A stretch of 64,000 bases of DNA from Candidatus Aristotella avistercoris (GTDB lineage Bacteria; Bacillota; Clostridia; Oscillospirales; Ruminococcaceae). The position numbers were made by a program, and so were the translations under genes. Below are positions 7,743 to 16,664 of this stretch, piece by piece. Positions within the stretch are counted from its first letter, which is position 1; each line of letters opens with the position of its first letter. The notes beneath the pieces were generated by a model. That model saw only the letters and a program-made list of their open reading frames with translations. It was not told the DNA's origin and made no database searches. The stretch is from assembly GCA_904397835.1 (NCBI GenBank), contig CAJFOV010000046.1:1-64000 (forward strand), read 5' to 3'.

Positions 7743-8216
7743 CTAACGGGTGGACTTGGTGTACATTCGCATGGCATGGCCGTCTTCCCCGGTGACCATG
7801 GTCAAAAAGGACCAGCCGCACCGCTCATAGAAGGCGGTGTGGTCTGTCACCAAATAGAGCCTGGGGAGGCCCAGCAGGGCCGCATCTTCACAGGCGGTGT
7901 CCAGCAGCAGCCGGGCCAGGCCCTGGCGGCGGACCCGGGGCTCCACATACAGGGCACACAGATTGGGGGCCAGATCCGGCCGGTGGTGGAAGTCGTTCTC
8001 AATGATACCGGCCCCGGCCAGAAGGGAGCCGTCTGGCCCGGGGATCAGATACCACTGGGGAATCCCCTGGGGATTTTCCAGGCAGGCGTCCATGCTCTCA
8101 CGGTAGGCCTCCACGGGAATCTCCCACTTCTGGCTGAACCAGCGGGCGGCCTGCTCTTTGCGCCAAGGCTCCTGCCACAGCCGAATCACCTGGGGATGGG
8201 GGGAACGATGAAACAT
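7743..8216 (-). CDS. GNAT-family N-acetyltransferase
   Basis: 157 residues. GNAT enzymes transfer acetyl from acetyl-CoA to an amine. The core signature is present: the beta4 strand NLCALYVEP followed by RRQGLARLLLDTA (motif A, the pyrophosphate-binding R/Q-x-x-G-x-A loop), then beta5 LPRLYLVTD and the FYERCGW helix-strand near the end. The acceptor cannot be told from sequence. The ATG at 8216 follows GGAGGTGCCGTTTG; a TTG three bases earlier is also possible. Convergent with nagB. Confidence 0.88.
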   Translation of the reverse strand: MFHRSPHPQVIRLWQEPWRKEQAARWFSQKWEIPVEAYRESMDACLENPQGIPQWYLIPGPDGSLLAGAGIIENDFHHRPDLAPNLCALYVEPRVRRQGLARLLLDTACEDAALLGLPRLYLVTDHTAFYERCGWSFLTMVTGEDGHAMRMYTKSTR

Positions 8217-8378
8217 CAAACGGCACCTCCAAAATTGTGGTCGGGTTCTGCCGCCATTTTACCACAGATCGGGGGCCAAAAGCATCCCCCAGGCGGAACA
8301 GACGAAAAGAAAGGGTCCTCTTTGGGCAGAAAGGAGCCGATCGGGAAAAAACAAAATGGAAATCGTGCAAGTTTCCTA

Positions 8379-8407
8379 TTGCAAAAGCGTAGGAAAACGG
8401 TTATGAT
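8379..8407 (+). promoter_or_regulatory. Promoter of acpP
   Basis: TTGCAA (8379-8384), a 17-base spacer and TATGAT (8402-8407), about 100 bases before the acpP start. No FapR-type TTAGTACC palindrome was seen. Confidence 0.65.
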
Positions 8408-8509
8408 GGATCGTAGCAAAAGTCAGGATGGTGTTTTTGGCGTTTTCGCTGTCCCATCCAACAGCAAAATGCTTTTGATTTTGAAAATCACAATCCATAG
8501 GAGGAACGA

Positions 8510-8749
8510 ATGATGGAGATTTTTGAGAAGGTAAAAGGGATTCTGTGCGAGCAGCTGGACCTGGAGGAGGATCAGGTGACCATGGAGTCCTCCATTGTGG
8601 ATGACCTGGGTGCAGATTCTCTGGACATTGTGGACTTGGTCATGAGCATCGAGGATGAGTTTGACCTGGAGTTCCCCGATGAGGCGGTGGAGAATGTCAA
8701 AACCGTGGGCGATGTGGTCAAGTACCTGGAGGAGCACGTCAACGACTAA
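8510..8749 (+). CDS. acpP: Acyl carrier protein
   Basis: 79 residues, acidic. ACP carries growing acyl chains in fatty-acid synthesis on a 4'-phosphopantetheine attached to the Ser of the DSLD motif ([12 protein letters not shown], Ser about 37). The ATG doublet follows AGGAGGAACGA; the start could be either ATG. Unusually it stands alone, with its own promoter and terminator and no fab genes adjacent, which suggests either a housekeeping acpP separated from the fab cluster or an additional ACP. Confidence 0.93.
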   Translation: MMEIFEKVKGILCEQLDLEEDQVTMESSIVDDLGADSLDIVDLVMSIEDEFDLEFPDEAVENVKTVGDVVKYLEEHVND

Positions 8750-8765
8750 TTCCCCAGTGAGTGGC

Positions 8766-8799
8766 GGGCGGCCGGATGTTTCCGGCTGCCCTTTGTTTT
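8766..8799 (+). terminator. Terminator after acpP
   Basis: GGGC-GCCGGA pairs with TCCGGC-GCCC across a 4-base loop, followed by TTTGTTTT. Confidence 0.85.
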
Positions 8800-8861
8800 A
8801 CCCAAAGGGACGGGGGATCCCCCATTCTTGGGGGATTTTGGGGAAAAATGGGCCGCCTCCC

Positions 8862-8890
8862 TTGCCAAACGGCACGGATCCATCTATAAT
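8862..8890 (+). promoter_or_regulatory. Promoter of proS
   Basis: TTGCCA (8862-8867), a 17-base spacer and a perfect TATAAT (8885-8890). It gives a leader of about 118 bases before the proS ATG. Confidence 0.8.
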
Positions 8891-8938
8891 GAAAAAGTAT
8901 CGATTCAAAACGGCCCCCGGTCCCCAAACCTGCCGGAT

Positions 8939-8987
8939 CCCGCAGTGGGAGAGGGGGAGGCGCAAGAACCTTCTCCCGGTCTGCGGG
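8939..8987 (+). other. Long hairpin in the proS leader
   Basis: CCCGCAG (8939-8945) pairs with CTGCGGG (8981-8987), and GGGAGA (8947-8952) pairs with TCTCCC (8972-8977), leaving a 19-base apical loop. There is no T run after it, so it is not a simple terminator, and it lacks T-box landmarks. Its closeness to the start codon suggests a leader structure of unknown function. Confidence 0.5.
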
Positions 8988-9015
8988 GTGGGGGAACAGA
9001 AAGGAAGAACGCAAG

Positions 9016-10452
9016 ATGGCAGAGCAAAAGAAACTGGTTGAGGCAATCACCCCCATGGAGGAGGACTTTGCCAAGTGGTACACCGATGTGGTCAAAAAAG
9101 CGGAGCTGGCAGACTACTCCTCCGTGCGGGGCTGCATGATCATCCGCCCCTACGGCTACGCCATTTGGGAGAACATCCAGCACACCCTGGACGGCATGTT
9201 CAAGGCCACCGGCCATGAGAATGTCTATATGCCCCTGCTGATCCCTGAGAGCCTGCTGCAGAAGGAGAAGGACCACGTGGAGGGCTTTGCCCCAGAGGTG
9301 GCCTGGGTCACCCACGGAGGCAGCGAGGCGCTCACCGAGCGCCTGTGCGTGCGCCCCACCTCTGAGACCCTGTTCTGCGAGCACTACGCCCACGTGATCA
9401 AGTCCTACCGGGATCTGCCCAAGCTCTACAACCAGTGGTGCTCCGTTCTGCGGTGGGAGAAGACCACCCGCCCCTTCCTGCGGACCATGGAGTTCCTCTG
9501 GCAGGAGGGTCACACCATGCACGAGACCCGGGAGGAGGCCGTGGCGGAGACGGAGCAGATGCTCAACGTCTATGCGGATCTGTGTGAGAACTACCTCGCC
9601 ATCCCTGTCCTCAAGGGCAAAAAGACGGACAAGGAAAAATTCGCCGGGGCGGAATCCACCTACACCATTGAGGCCATGATGCACGACGGCAAGGCCCTGC
9701 AGAGCGGCACCAGCCACTTCTTTGGGGACGGCTTTGCCCGGGCCTTTGACATCCAGTACACCGGCCGGGACAACAAGCTGGCCTACCCCTTCCAGACATC
9801 CTGGGGCATGTCCACCCGGATCATCGGGGCCATCATCATGACCCACGGGGATGACAGCGGCCTAGTGCTGCCCCCCCGCATCGCCCCCACCCAGCTGATG
9901 ATTGTGCCCATTGCCATGCACAAGGGCGGCGTGTTGGAGAAGGCTCAGGAGCTCTGCCAGCGGCTGCAGAAGACCTTCCGGGTCAAGTTGGACGCCTCGG
10001 ACAACTCCCCCGGCTGGAAGTTTGCCGAGTATGAGATGAAGGGCGTGCCTCTGCGCCTGGAGATCGGTCCCAAGGACCTGGAGAAGAACCAGTGTGTCCT
10101 GGTTCGCCGGGACAACCGGGAAAAGACCTTTGTCCCCCTGGATCAGCTGGAGGCGGAGATTGCCCGGCTGTTGGATGCGGTCCACGACGGGCTGTACCAG
10201 CGGGCCCTCCAGAACCGGGAGAGCCGCACCTGGTCCGCCACCACCATGGAGGAGATCCTGGCGCTGGCCAACGGCAAAAACGGATTCATCAAGACCATGT
10301 GGTGCGGCGACGAGGCCTGTGAGCTGGCCATGAAGGAGCAGGCGGGCCTGACCTCCCGCTGCATGCCCTTTGAACAGGAGCACCTGGGGGACGTGTGCCC
10401 CATCTGCGGCAAGCCCGCCAAGACCATGGTGGTCTGGGGCAAGGCCTACTAG
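9016..10452 (+). CDS. proS: Prolyl-tRNA synthetase, archaeal/eukaryal-type
   Basis: 478 residues. It charges tRNA-Pro. The length and sequence are those of the short ProS type without the bacterial INS editing domain. Class II motifs are visible: motif 2 around [20 protein letters not shown] with [13 protein letters not shown] before it, and motif 3 [14 protein letters not shown]-terminal zinc-binding-like end carries C-x2-C pairs ([13 protein letters not shown]). The start [18 protein letters not shown] is typical, and GGAAGAACGCAAG precedes the ATG. Many Clostridia use this form, so it is not by itself evidence of recent transfer. Confidence 0.95.
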   Translation: MAEQKKLVEAITPMEEDFAKWYTDVVKKAELADYSSVRGCMIIRPYGYAIWENIQHTLDGMFKATGHENVYMPLLIPESLLQKEKDHVEGFAPEVAWVTHGGSEALTERLCVRPTSETLFCEHYAHVIKSYRDLPKLYNQWCSVLRWEKTTRPFLRTMEFLWQEGHTMHETREEAVAETEQMLNVYADLCENYLAIPVLKGKKTDKEKFAGAESTYTIEAMMHDGKALQSGTSHFFGDGFARAFDIQYTGRDNKLAYPFQTSWGMSTRIIGAIIMTHGDDSGLVLPPRIAPTQLMIVPIAMHKGGVLEKAQELCQRLQKTFRVKLDASDNSPGWKFAEYEMKGVPLRLEIGPKDLEKNQCVLVRRDNREKTFVPLDQLEAEIARLLDAVHDGLYQRALQNRESRTWSATTMEEILALANGKNGFIKTMWCGDEACELAMKEQAGLTSRCMPFEQEHLGDVCPICGKPAKTMVVWGKAY

Positions 10453-10472
10453 AGAACAAGCGATCATGCCGG

Positions 10473-10506
10473 GAGGCGGGGATTTTCCCCGCCTCTTTTT
10501 GTTGTT
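10473..10506 (+). terminator. Terminator after proS
   Basis: GAGGCGGGGA pairs with CCCCGCCTC across TTTT, followed by TTTTTGTTGTT. Confidence 0.9.
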
Positions 10507-10866
10507 CCGGATCAGCGTTGGGACGGGGAATTTGCCGCATCTGCGCCGCATCCCGTAGGGACGGCAGATGTCCCTCAGCGCAGCAATGAACTTGCTTCTC
10601 CCACACAATCTTGATGAAGGGTGCATTGCTGGCGCCAGAACGGGGATGCCGCAAAATTTTGATGATCTTGTTTCCTGGAAGCCAACAGGTATGGAGAAGT
10701 TGGCTCCAAAAGGATCACGGTGCCGCACGGGTTACAAAAGAAGATTTGCACTTCCCCTAGATAAGATTTATTCCGCGAATTTTTGTGAAATATAGAAAAT
10801 TATCGATAAAATTGATTGTCATAACAAATAAAATTAATAAAAAGTGCTGATTTAATAAGAATTACC
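10507..10866. other. Intergenic region, AT-rich toward its 3' end
   Basis: About 360 bases between the proS terminator and the promoter at 10867. No supported reading frame. The GC content falls sharply after about 10750, as expected for a promoter-bearing region. Confidence 0.5.
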
Positions 10867-10897
10867 TTGACCTTATAGTGACTATATACCTTATGAT
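10867..10897 (+). promoter_or_regulatory. MerR-type promoter with a 19-base spacer
   Basis: CTTGACC provides the -35 (TTGACC 10867-10872) and TATGAT (10892-10897) the -10, but the spacer is 19 bases instead of 17. Inside the spacer lies the palindrome TATAGT-G-ACTATA (10874-10886). An overlong spacer with a central dyad is the hallmark of promoters activated by MerR-family proteins, which twist the DNA. No merR gene lies in the window. Confidence 0.6.
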
Positions 10898-10932
10898 AAT
10901 CAATAGAAAGCAAGAAGAGCGGAGGTTTTACT

Positions 10933-11616
10933 GTGTTGAAAAAATGGCTCACCTGCGCCTGGGACAAGTTCCTGGAGGGGCTGTCCTGGAAGATGATCGC
11001 GCTGATCCTGGCAGGGGCGGCCATCAGTTCCTTTGGAATCCATAACATCCATCAGCAGACAGGCATCACCGAGGGCGGTGTCATCGGCCTGATGCTCCTG
11101 CTGGAAAACTGGTTTGGCATTTCCCCTGCATTTCTCACCCCCATCCTGGATGGGATCTGTTACCTGTTGGCCTTCCGATTTTTGGGCGGCCGGTTTATTA
11201 AAATTTCGCTGATCTCCACGGTGGGGGTCTCCCTCTGTTACAAGCTGTGGGAGATGTTCCCGCCCATGCTGCCGGATCTGTCTGCGCACCCCTTTGCGGC
11301 GGCCGTGGCGGGAGGACTCTTTGTGGGCATCGGCGTGGGGCTCATTGTGCGCCAGGGTGGCTCTGCTGGCGGCGATGACGCCCTGGCCCTGGTGATATCC
11401 CATGGCATCAAGTGGAAGCTCTCCCGCTGCTACATGTTCACAGACTTTTTGGTGCTGGGGCTCTCTCTGACCTACATCCCCCTGGCCCGCATCGCCTTCT
11501 CTGTGGTGACGGTGATGATCTCCTCCCAGATGATCGACTGGGTCCAGGAGTTTGATTGGGACAGATCCCTTCAGCGCCTGCGCACCCTTCTGCTGGGACA
11601 GAAGGAGAACTATTGA
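10933..11616 (+). CDS. YitT-family membrane protein (short form)
   Basis: 227 residues with about five to six membrane segments (for example MIALILAGAAISSFGIHNI, GGVIGLMLLLENWFGI and AAVAGGLFVGIGVGLIV). The early G-I-H-N-I-H-Q-Q-T-G-I-T-E-GG stretch and the later G-G-S-A-G-G-D-D-A motif match the YitT/DUF161 family. It lacks the soluble DUF2179 domain that ends most YitT proteins, including the second copy at 51955. Transport substrate unknown. The GTG start follows GCGGAGGTTTTACT. Likely controlled by a MerR-type activator from the promoter at 10867. Confidence 0.82.
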   Translation: MLKKWLTCAWDKFLEGLSWKMIALILAGAAISSFGIHNIHQQTGITEGGVIGLMLLLENWFGISPAFLTPILDGICYLLAFRFLGGRFIKISLISTVGVSLCYKLWEMFPPMLPDLSAHPFAAAVAGGLFVGIGVGLIVRQGGSAGGDDALALVISHGIKWKLSRCYMFTDFLVLGLSLTYIPLARIAFSVVTVMISSQMIDWVQEFDWDRSLQRLRTLLLGQKENY

Positions 11617-11703
11617 TGGCCAGAACCCCGTGGCAGCCGGCCCATTCCACGGCCTTTGGCGGCCAGACTGAGATGTTGGATCAGATGATCGATGGCATGC
11701 AAA

Positions 11704-11742
11704 AGAGATGGCAGACACATCCGTGTCTGCCATCTCTCTTTG
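11704..11742. terminator. Bidirectional terminator between convergent genes
   Basis: AGAGATGGCAGACAC (11704-11718) pairs perfectly with GTGTCTGCCATCTCT (11723-11737) across ATCC. CTTTG follows on the plus strand, and TTTTGC follows on the minus strand. It serves the YitT gene and the AKR operon. Confidence 0.9.
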
Positions 11743-11775
11743 TATCCCCTTGACGGCTGGATCCCCGCAGGGAGA

Positions 11776-12627
11776 TCAGCCGTGGATCTTGACGCTGTTG
11801 AGCTGCCTTGCCGTACAGAAACAGCGGTGGTCAATGATCTCACTGTGGCCGATATCCAGGGCGGCAATGGACTGCATCTCCCGGTCGGTGAGGGAAAAAT
11901 CCAGGATGTCCAGGTTCTCCTCCATGCGCTGGCGGTGTGCGGATTTGGGGATGGTGGGGATCCCTCGCTGGTAGTGCCAGCGCAGAATGACCTGGGCGGT
12001 ACTTTTATTGTGCTGCCGGGCGATTTTTGCCAGAGCCCGGTTGTGGAAGATATTCTTTTGGGCCTCGGAGAGGGGGCCCCACGCCTGGGGCACGACCCCG
12101 TAGGAGTCCATCACCTGCAGGGCTTCCCGCTGCTGGAAGAAGGGGTGGATCTCAATCTGGTTGACCATGGGGCGGAGCCGGTGGTTCATACACAGGTCCA
12201 CCAGGCGCTCGGGGGAAAAGTTGCTCACGCCAATGGCGCGGACCGCACCCTCCTCATACAGGCGCTCCATGGCCCGCCAGGCGCCGTATGTGTCGCCAAA
12301 GGGCTGGTGGATCAGGTACAGGTCGATGTAGCTGAGGCCCAGCCGGTCCAGAGAGGCCGCAAAGGCCCGCAGGGTGGCATCATACCCGGCGTCCTGAATC
12401 CACACCTTTGTGGTGACAAACAGCTCCTTGCGGGGAATGGCGCACTGCCGCAGGGCGGCCCCCACAGCCTCCTCGTTGTGGTAGGCCGCTGCCGTGTCCA
12501 CCAGGCGGTAGCCGCAGGCGAGGGCGTCCAGGACGCACTGTTGGCACTGTGCGGGGTCGGTGAGCTGAAAGGTGCCGTACCCCATCATGGGTAGGTTGAC
12601 ACCGTTGGAGAGGGTCACCACCTGCAT
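11776..12627 (-). CDS. Aldo/keto reductase (paralogue 1)
   Basis: 283 residues, NADPH-dependent carbonyl reductase of the AKR superfamily (2,5-diketogluconate reductase-like). The TIM-barrel signatures are in place: GYRLVDTAAAYHNEEAVG with catalytic Asp and Tyr, VTTKVW with catalytic Lys, YLIHQPFGD with catalytic His, IGVSNFSPERL, and the cofactor-binding IPKSAHRQRMEEN. The physiological substrate cannot be read off. It is the last gene of a three-gene minus-strand operon and shares the tail L-D-x-G-H-S-E-I-x-D-H with its paralogue at 13100. Ribosome site AAAGGAGGTGCCCTG. Confidence 0.92.
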   Translation of the reverse strand: MQVVTLSNGVNLPMMGYGTFQLTDPAQCQQCVLDALACGYRLVDTAAAYHNEEAVGAALRQCAIPRKELFVTTKVWIQDAGYDATLRAFAASLDRLGLSYIDLYLIHQPFGDTYGAWRAMERLYEEGAVRAIGVSNFSPERLVDLCMNHRLRPMVNQIEIHPFFQQREALQVMDSYGVVPQAWGPLSEAQKNIFHNRALAKIARQHNKSTAQVILRWHYQRGIPTIPKSAHRQRMEENLDILDFSLTDREMQSIAALDIGHSEIIDHRCFCTARQLNSVKIHG

Positions 12628-12656
12628 CAGGGCACCTCCTTTTGGATGAAATCAAT

Positions 12657-12687
12657 GGGGCCGGCAGGCATTGTGCCTGCCGGCCCC
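12657..12687. other. Strong hairpin between AKR operon genes
   Basis: GGGGCCGGCAGGCA pairs perfectly with TGCCTGCCGGCCCC around a 3-base loop. The T5 run lies on the plus-strand side (12691-12695) while the genes run on the minus strand, so for this operon it is more likely an mRNA-stabilising or partially attenuating stem than a full terminator. Confidence 0.55.
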
Positions 12688-12717
12688 GGCCTTTTTGGGA
12701 AAACGCCCTGCAGATGT

Positions 12718-13080
12718 TCAATACACCAGGGCGGTGAAGGAGAAGGTCACCAGCTTCCAATCCCCATCCATCCGGTTGTAGACCTCTGTTACGGCGAAGT
12801 GGTGGGTTGTGGCCTCCCCGTTGAGAAGCAGGCCGTAGTTGCAGTCGGTGATGACCACTGCCGTGTCTCCAAACAGGTCCACCTGCTGGCTGTTGATCCG
12901 CAGTTCGGTGGGTTGAAACATGCCGGTGGTGTAGAACTCGATCTCCCGGTCCAGCTTGCAGGTGATGCCGATGTGCACAAAATTGCAATCCGGGTGGGCG
13001 ATGGCACGCATCCCCGCCCCGTCGGCGTGCTCCATGGCGTCCCAGAAGGCCCGGGATGCCGCCAATACCGTCTCTTTCAT
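12718..13080 (-). CDS. SnoaL/NTF2-like small protein
   Basis: 120 residues with the cone-shaped NTF2-like pattern: helix FWDAMEHADGAGMRAIAHPD, then beta strands NFVHIG, VVITDCNYG, HHFAVTEVYNRMDGDWKLVTFSF. DUF4440/SnoaL-like proteins include isomerases, hydrolases and non-catalytic binding proteins. It sits between two aldo/keto reductases, 19 bases after the upstream one, so it probably handles a related ligand or product. No catalytic Asp/His pair was clearly assignable. Confidence 0.8.
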   Translation of the reverse strand: MKETVLAASRAFWDAMEHADGAGMRAIAHPDCNFVHIGITCKLDREIEFYTTGMFQPTELRINSQQVDLFGDTAVVITDCNYGLLLNGEATTHHFAVTEVYNRMDGDWKLVTFSFTALVY

Positions 13081-13099
13081 GAATTGAATCCCCCTGTGG

Positions 13100-13966
<867 letters not shown>

Positions 13967-13994
13967 TCAATTTTTGTTGGAATCTATTGGATCA

Positions 13995-14021
13995 GGACAC
14001 CGGCTCTTTGGCCGGTTGTCC
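13995..14021. terminator. Hairpin downstream of the esterase gene
   Basis: GGACA-CGGC pairs with GCCG-TGTCC around a short loop. It lies 54 bases past the stop of the minus-strand gene at 14075, but no T run follows on that strand (GGGTTTTCT lies on the plus side). It is probably a weak terminator. Confidence 0.45.
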
Positions 14022-14074
14022 GGGTTTTCTGCAGTCAAAGGCTGGGGTGTTGCCCCCGGGGAGGGACAGTTCGT

Positions 14075-15208
14075 CTAGTCCGCCGTTCCGTTTCGGGCAA
14101 AGACCTGCTCCAGCCACTGGGCGTAATCGGCCACCCAGCCGCCGTCTCCACCAAAGCCGTGGGGCCAGTCCTGCAGCACAATCCGCTTGGTGGTGACCCC
14201 CACCTGCTGCATCAGGTCATACTGGGCCTGAAATTGGCGGTAGAAGGGATCCTCGGTCCCATAGCAGTAGAAGGTGGGGGGCAGGTCCCCGGCCCGCAGC
14301 GCCTCCTCGTCCATGGAGGCCACGCTGAGCCTGCCGTAGAAGGAGTAGATCATGCCGGCGGCGCTGGCATGGGCCGGTACGGCGTCCAGGACATCGGGAA
14401 CATAGTCCGGGTCCAGAACCGTCGGCAGGACATCCCCATCAAAGTTCAGGAGGAACTCCCCAGCCTGAATGCCGCCGGCAGAGTAGCCCATGACGGCAAT
14501 GTCTTGGGGATCGATGCCGTAGATTCCGGCATTTTGGCGGATGAACCGCACGGCCCGGGCCACGTCCAGCGCACCCTCCTGTTGGGTATAGGGCCGCAGG
14601 CGGTAGTCCACAATGAAGGTCTGGAAGCCCAGTTCCCGCAGGTGTGCAGCGGTGGGCAGGGTATCGGTGTAGTTGGCCCGGGTCTGAAAGGCGCCGCCCG
14701 CCAGCAGGACCACCGCGCCCTTTGGCTGGATGCCCTCCCGCACGGGGATGGCCGTCACATAGGGACGGAAGTCGGGGCTGTCAAAACCGGACCAGTTCTG
14801 GGGCACCGTTGTGCGGGCCGGGACGTTCCCCTCCTCCCACAGATAGAGGGCCTGGATTTCCGTGGGGTCGGGGGTGGTGTGCAAGACCGTCTCGTTGCCC
14901 GTAGGTTCCGGCAGGCGGCGGGACATGGTGCGGTAGCCCCAGTCGGTATAGCGGCCGCTGCCGTAGTTGTATGGGGAAGGAAAATCCCAGGGGGTGGCCA
15001 GAGTGTCTGTCGAGGTGCCGGAACGGACCTGGGACTCCTCCCGGAGCGCCGGTACCATCCCGCTGGAACTCTGGCTGGATTGGGGTTGCATGGTCTCCTC
15101 ACCTGCCTGTGTCGAGGATGTGCTGCCTTGGGGTTGGGAAGAACACCCACAGGAGAGAAGGGTCACGGCCAGCAGCAGAACGGCGGCCCTTTTGGAAAGA
15201 TTCTTCAT
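14075..15208 (-). CDS. Secreted alpha/beta-hydrolase lipoprotein (esterase/lipase-like)
   Basis: 377 residues. The signal peptide ends in LLSCGC (Cys20 or Cys22 lipidated), followed by a Ser/Thr/Gln-rich linker to about residue 65. The hydrolase domain has the nucleophile elbow GYSAGG, an oxyanion strand VVLLAGGAF, the acid in YGTEDPF and the His in WPHGFGG, the arrangement of acetyl-ester and BD-FAE-like esterases. It probably deacylates sugars or small esters at the cell surface. GGAGGAACGTCC precedes the ATG; the longer frame to 15316 has no site. Divergent from the LysR gene, which suggests control by it. Confidence 0.87.
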   Translation of the reverse strand: MKNLSKRAAVLLLAVTLLSCGCSSQPQGSTSSTQAGEETMQPQSSQSSSGMVPALREESQVRSGTSTDTLATPWDFPSPYNYGSGRYTDWGYRTMSRRLPEPTGNETVLHTTPDPTEIQALYLWEEGNVPARTTVPQNWSGFDSPDFRPYVTAIPVREGIQPKGAVVLLAGGAFQTRANYTDTLPTAAHLRELGFQTFIVDYRLRPYTQQEGALDVARAVRFIRQNAGIYGIDPQDIAVMGYSAGGIQAGEFLLNFDGDVLPTVLDPDYVPDVLDAVPAHASAAGMIYSFYGRLSVASMDEEALRAGDLPPTFYCYGTEDPFYRQFQAQYDLMQQVGVTTKRIVLQDWPHGFGGDGGWVADYAQWLEQVFARNGTAD

Positions 15209-15471
15209 GGACGTTCCTCCGATCAATTGGACATGTCCCAGAAAGGGGAGATCCCGGTGTCTGGCTGGTGTGGGTCTGTAGGCCCAGTCTCCCAGCCCTG
15301 GGGCATCAAACCCCATTCCAGTTGTTGCGTTTGCACACGGGGGTGTCCCACCGGCGTGGCCTCAGAGGTCCACACCTGGGAACACCGGAGAGGGACCGCG
15401 GCCACAGGGCCAGGTGGGCTGGTGCGGGAGCTTCCGTTTTGCATCCCGGTGTCACCGCGGTTTCTAAGGAT

Positions 15472-15502
15472 ATTGTAGGCCGATTTTGCAAAAAAGTACA
15501 AT
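15472..15502. promoter_or_regulatory. Mirror-image divergent promoters with LysR-type dyad
   Basis: ATTGTA (15472-15477) is the inverse of TACAAT (15497-15502), with the palindrome TTTTGCAAAA (15484-15493) between them. On the plus strand TTGTAG and TACAAT are 18 bases apart (toward lysR); on the minus strand TTGTAC and TACAAT are 18 apart (toward the esterase). The dyad also fits the T-N11-A style of LysR operators. An additional TATAAT lies at 15521. Confidence 0.5.
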
Positions 15503-15560
15503 GCCAGTTGCGGAAGGCGCTATAATAAAAACGCATAGTAAACGGAAGGAGGTTCTGCCC

Positions 15561-16415
15561 ATGGTGGAACTCAACCAACTCGTCCAACTCCTTGCCATTG
15601 CCCGGTGTGGGACCATCTCCGCCACGGCGGAGCAGCTGCATCTCTCCCAGCCCGCCCTGAGCCGCTCCATGCAAAAACTGGAGGAGAAACTGCAGGTCAC
15701 CCTGTTTGACCGGCAGAAGAACAAGCTCACCCTCAACCAGACCGGCCAGCTGACGGTGGACCAGGCCCGCCGGGTGGTGGACCAGGCCAGGGATCTGGTG
15801 GACCGGGTGCGGGCCTTTGACCGCAGCCAGCGGACCCTCGCCATCGGATCCTGCACCCCCGCCCCCCTGTGGGAGTTGGCGCCGCTGGTCTCAAGGCTCT
15901 ACCCGGAGATGACCATTGCCTCCGAGATGAAGGATCCCCAGGACCTGATGGAGGGCCTGAGGGAGGGGCTGTACCAGTTTGTGGTGCTCCCCCATCCTGT
16001 GGAGGGGGAGGCGTTTTACTGTTTCCCCTTTGAGCGGGAGCAGCTGTATTTCTCCCTGCCGCCGGCCCACCCCCTGTCCGGGGCCAAGGGCCTGTACTTT
16101 GAGGATATTGACGGGGAGAGCGTGCTGCTCCTTGCCCAGATTGGGTTCTGGCGGGAGGTGTGCCGCCAAAAGATGCCCCTCACCCGGGCGCTGGTTCAGA
16201 ACCGGCAGGAGGACCTGGAGGAACTGGTGCAGGCCTCGGCGCTACCGGCCTTTGTTTCGGACCTGGCCATGAAGTGGGGCGGCAGGCCAGAGAACCGGGT
16301 GGTGATCCCCATTCTGGATCCGGAGGCGACGGCCCTCTACCACTTTGTCTGCCGCAGGGAGGCCCGCAAGGGTCTGGCGCCCCTGATCCAGCAGATCAAG
16401 GCAACAATGGCATAG
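15561..16415 (+). CDS. LysR-family transcriptional regulator
   Basis: 284 residues. The N-terminal winged helix (residues 1-60) shows the LysR pattern: LLAIARCGTISATAEQLHLSQPALSRSMQKLEEKL and FDRQKNKLTLNQTG. The remainder is the periplasmic-binding-protein-like effector domain. The ATG at 15561 has AAGGAGG before it and gives the standard LysR N-terminus; the open frame to 15486 does not. Transcribed divergently from the esterase lipoprotein, the classical arrangement for a LysR activator and its target. Effector unknown. Confidence 0.92.
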   Translation: MVELNQLVQLLAIARCGTISATAEQLHLSQPALSRSMQKLEEKLQVTLFDRQKNKLTLNQTGQLTVDQARRVVDQARDLVDRVRAFDRSQRTLAIGSCTPAPLWELAPLVSRLYPEMTIASEMKDPQDLMEGLREGLYQFVVLPHPVEGEAFYCFPFEREQLYFSLPPAHPLSGAKGLYFEDIDGESVLLLAQIGFWREVCRQKMPLTRALVQNRQEDLEELVQASALPAFVSDLAMKWGGRPENRVVIPILDPEATALYHFVCRREARKGLAPLIQQIKATMA

Positions 16416-16506
16416 GACGATGGGGTTTGGTCCTGCCATTCCTCGGAAAGACAGCGCCAACGTGGACGATGAAGCGCAGTTTGACTGCCAACGCAGTAGC
16501 CTAATA

Positions 16507-16534
16507 TTGTATATTTCTAATTAAATATTACGAT
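16507..16534 (+). promoter_or_regulatory. Candidate promoter of the oxidoreductase operon
   Basis: TTGTAT (16507-16512), a 16-base spacer and TACGAT (16529-16534) in a locally AT-rich stretch. Two small dyads follow: GATTT-GTC-AAATC (16532-16544) and TTTCG-TT-CGAAA (16546-16557), possible protein-binding sites. Confidence 0.45.
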
Positions 16535-16664
16535 TTGTCAAATCTTTCGTTCGAAATCATAAGATGCGTGGTCAGGTTCATGGCTGGGCGGCGGGCCGCT
16601 GCAGAATAGAGTGGAACAAATTGGGGAACACTAGGGCATCTGGAATTGGAAAGGGAGGGATGCC

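Noticed and set aside
8800..9015. T-box riboswitch before proS
   Set aside because: No conserved T-box sequence, specifier loop or terminator/antiterminator pair was found.
10900..11733. 277-codon frame opposite the YitT gene
   Set aside because: Antisense shadow; the plus frame has clear membrane helices and a ribosome site.
11616..11753. 45-codon frame overlapping the YitT stop (TGATG)
   Set aside because: It reads straight through the strong terminator stem at 11704-11737 and lacks its own ribosome site.
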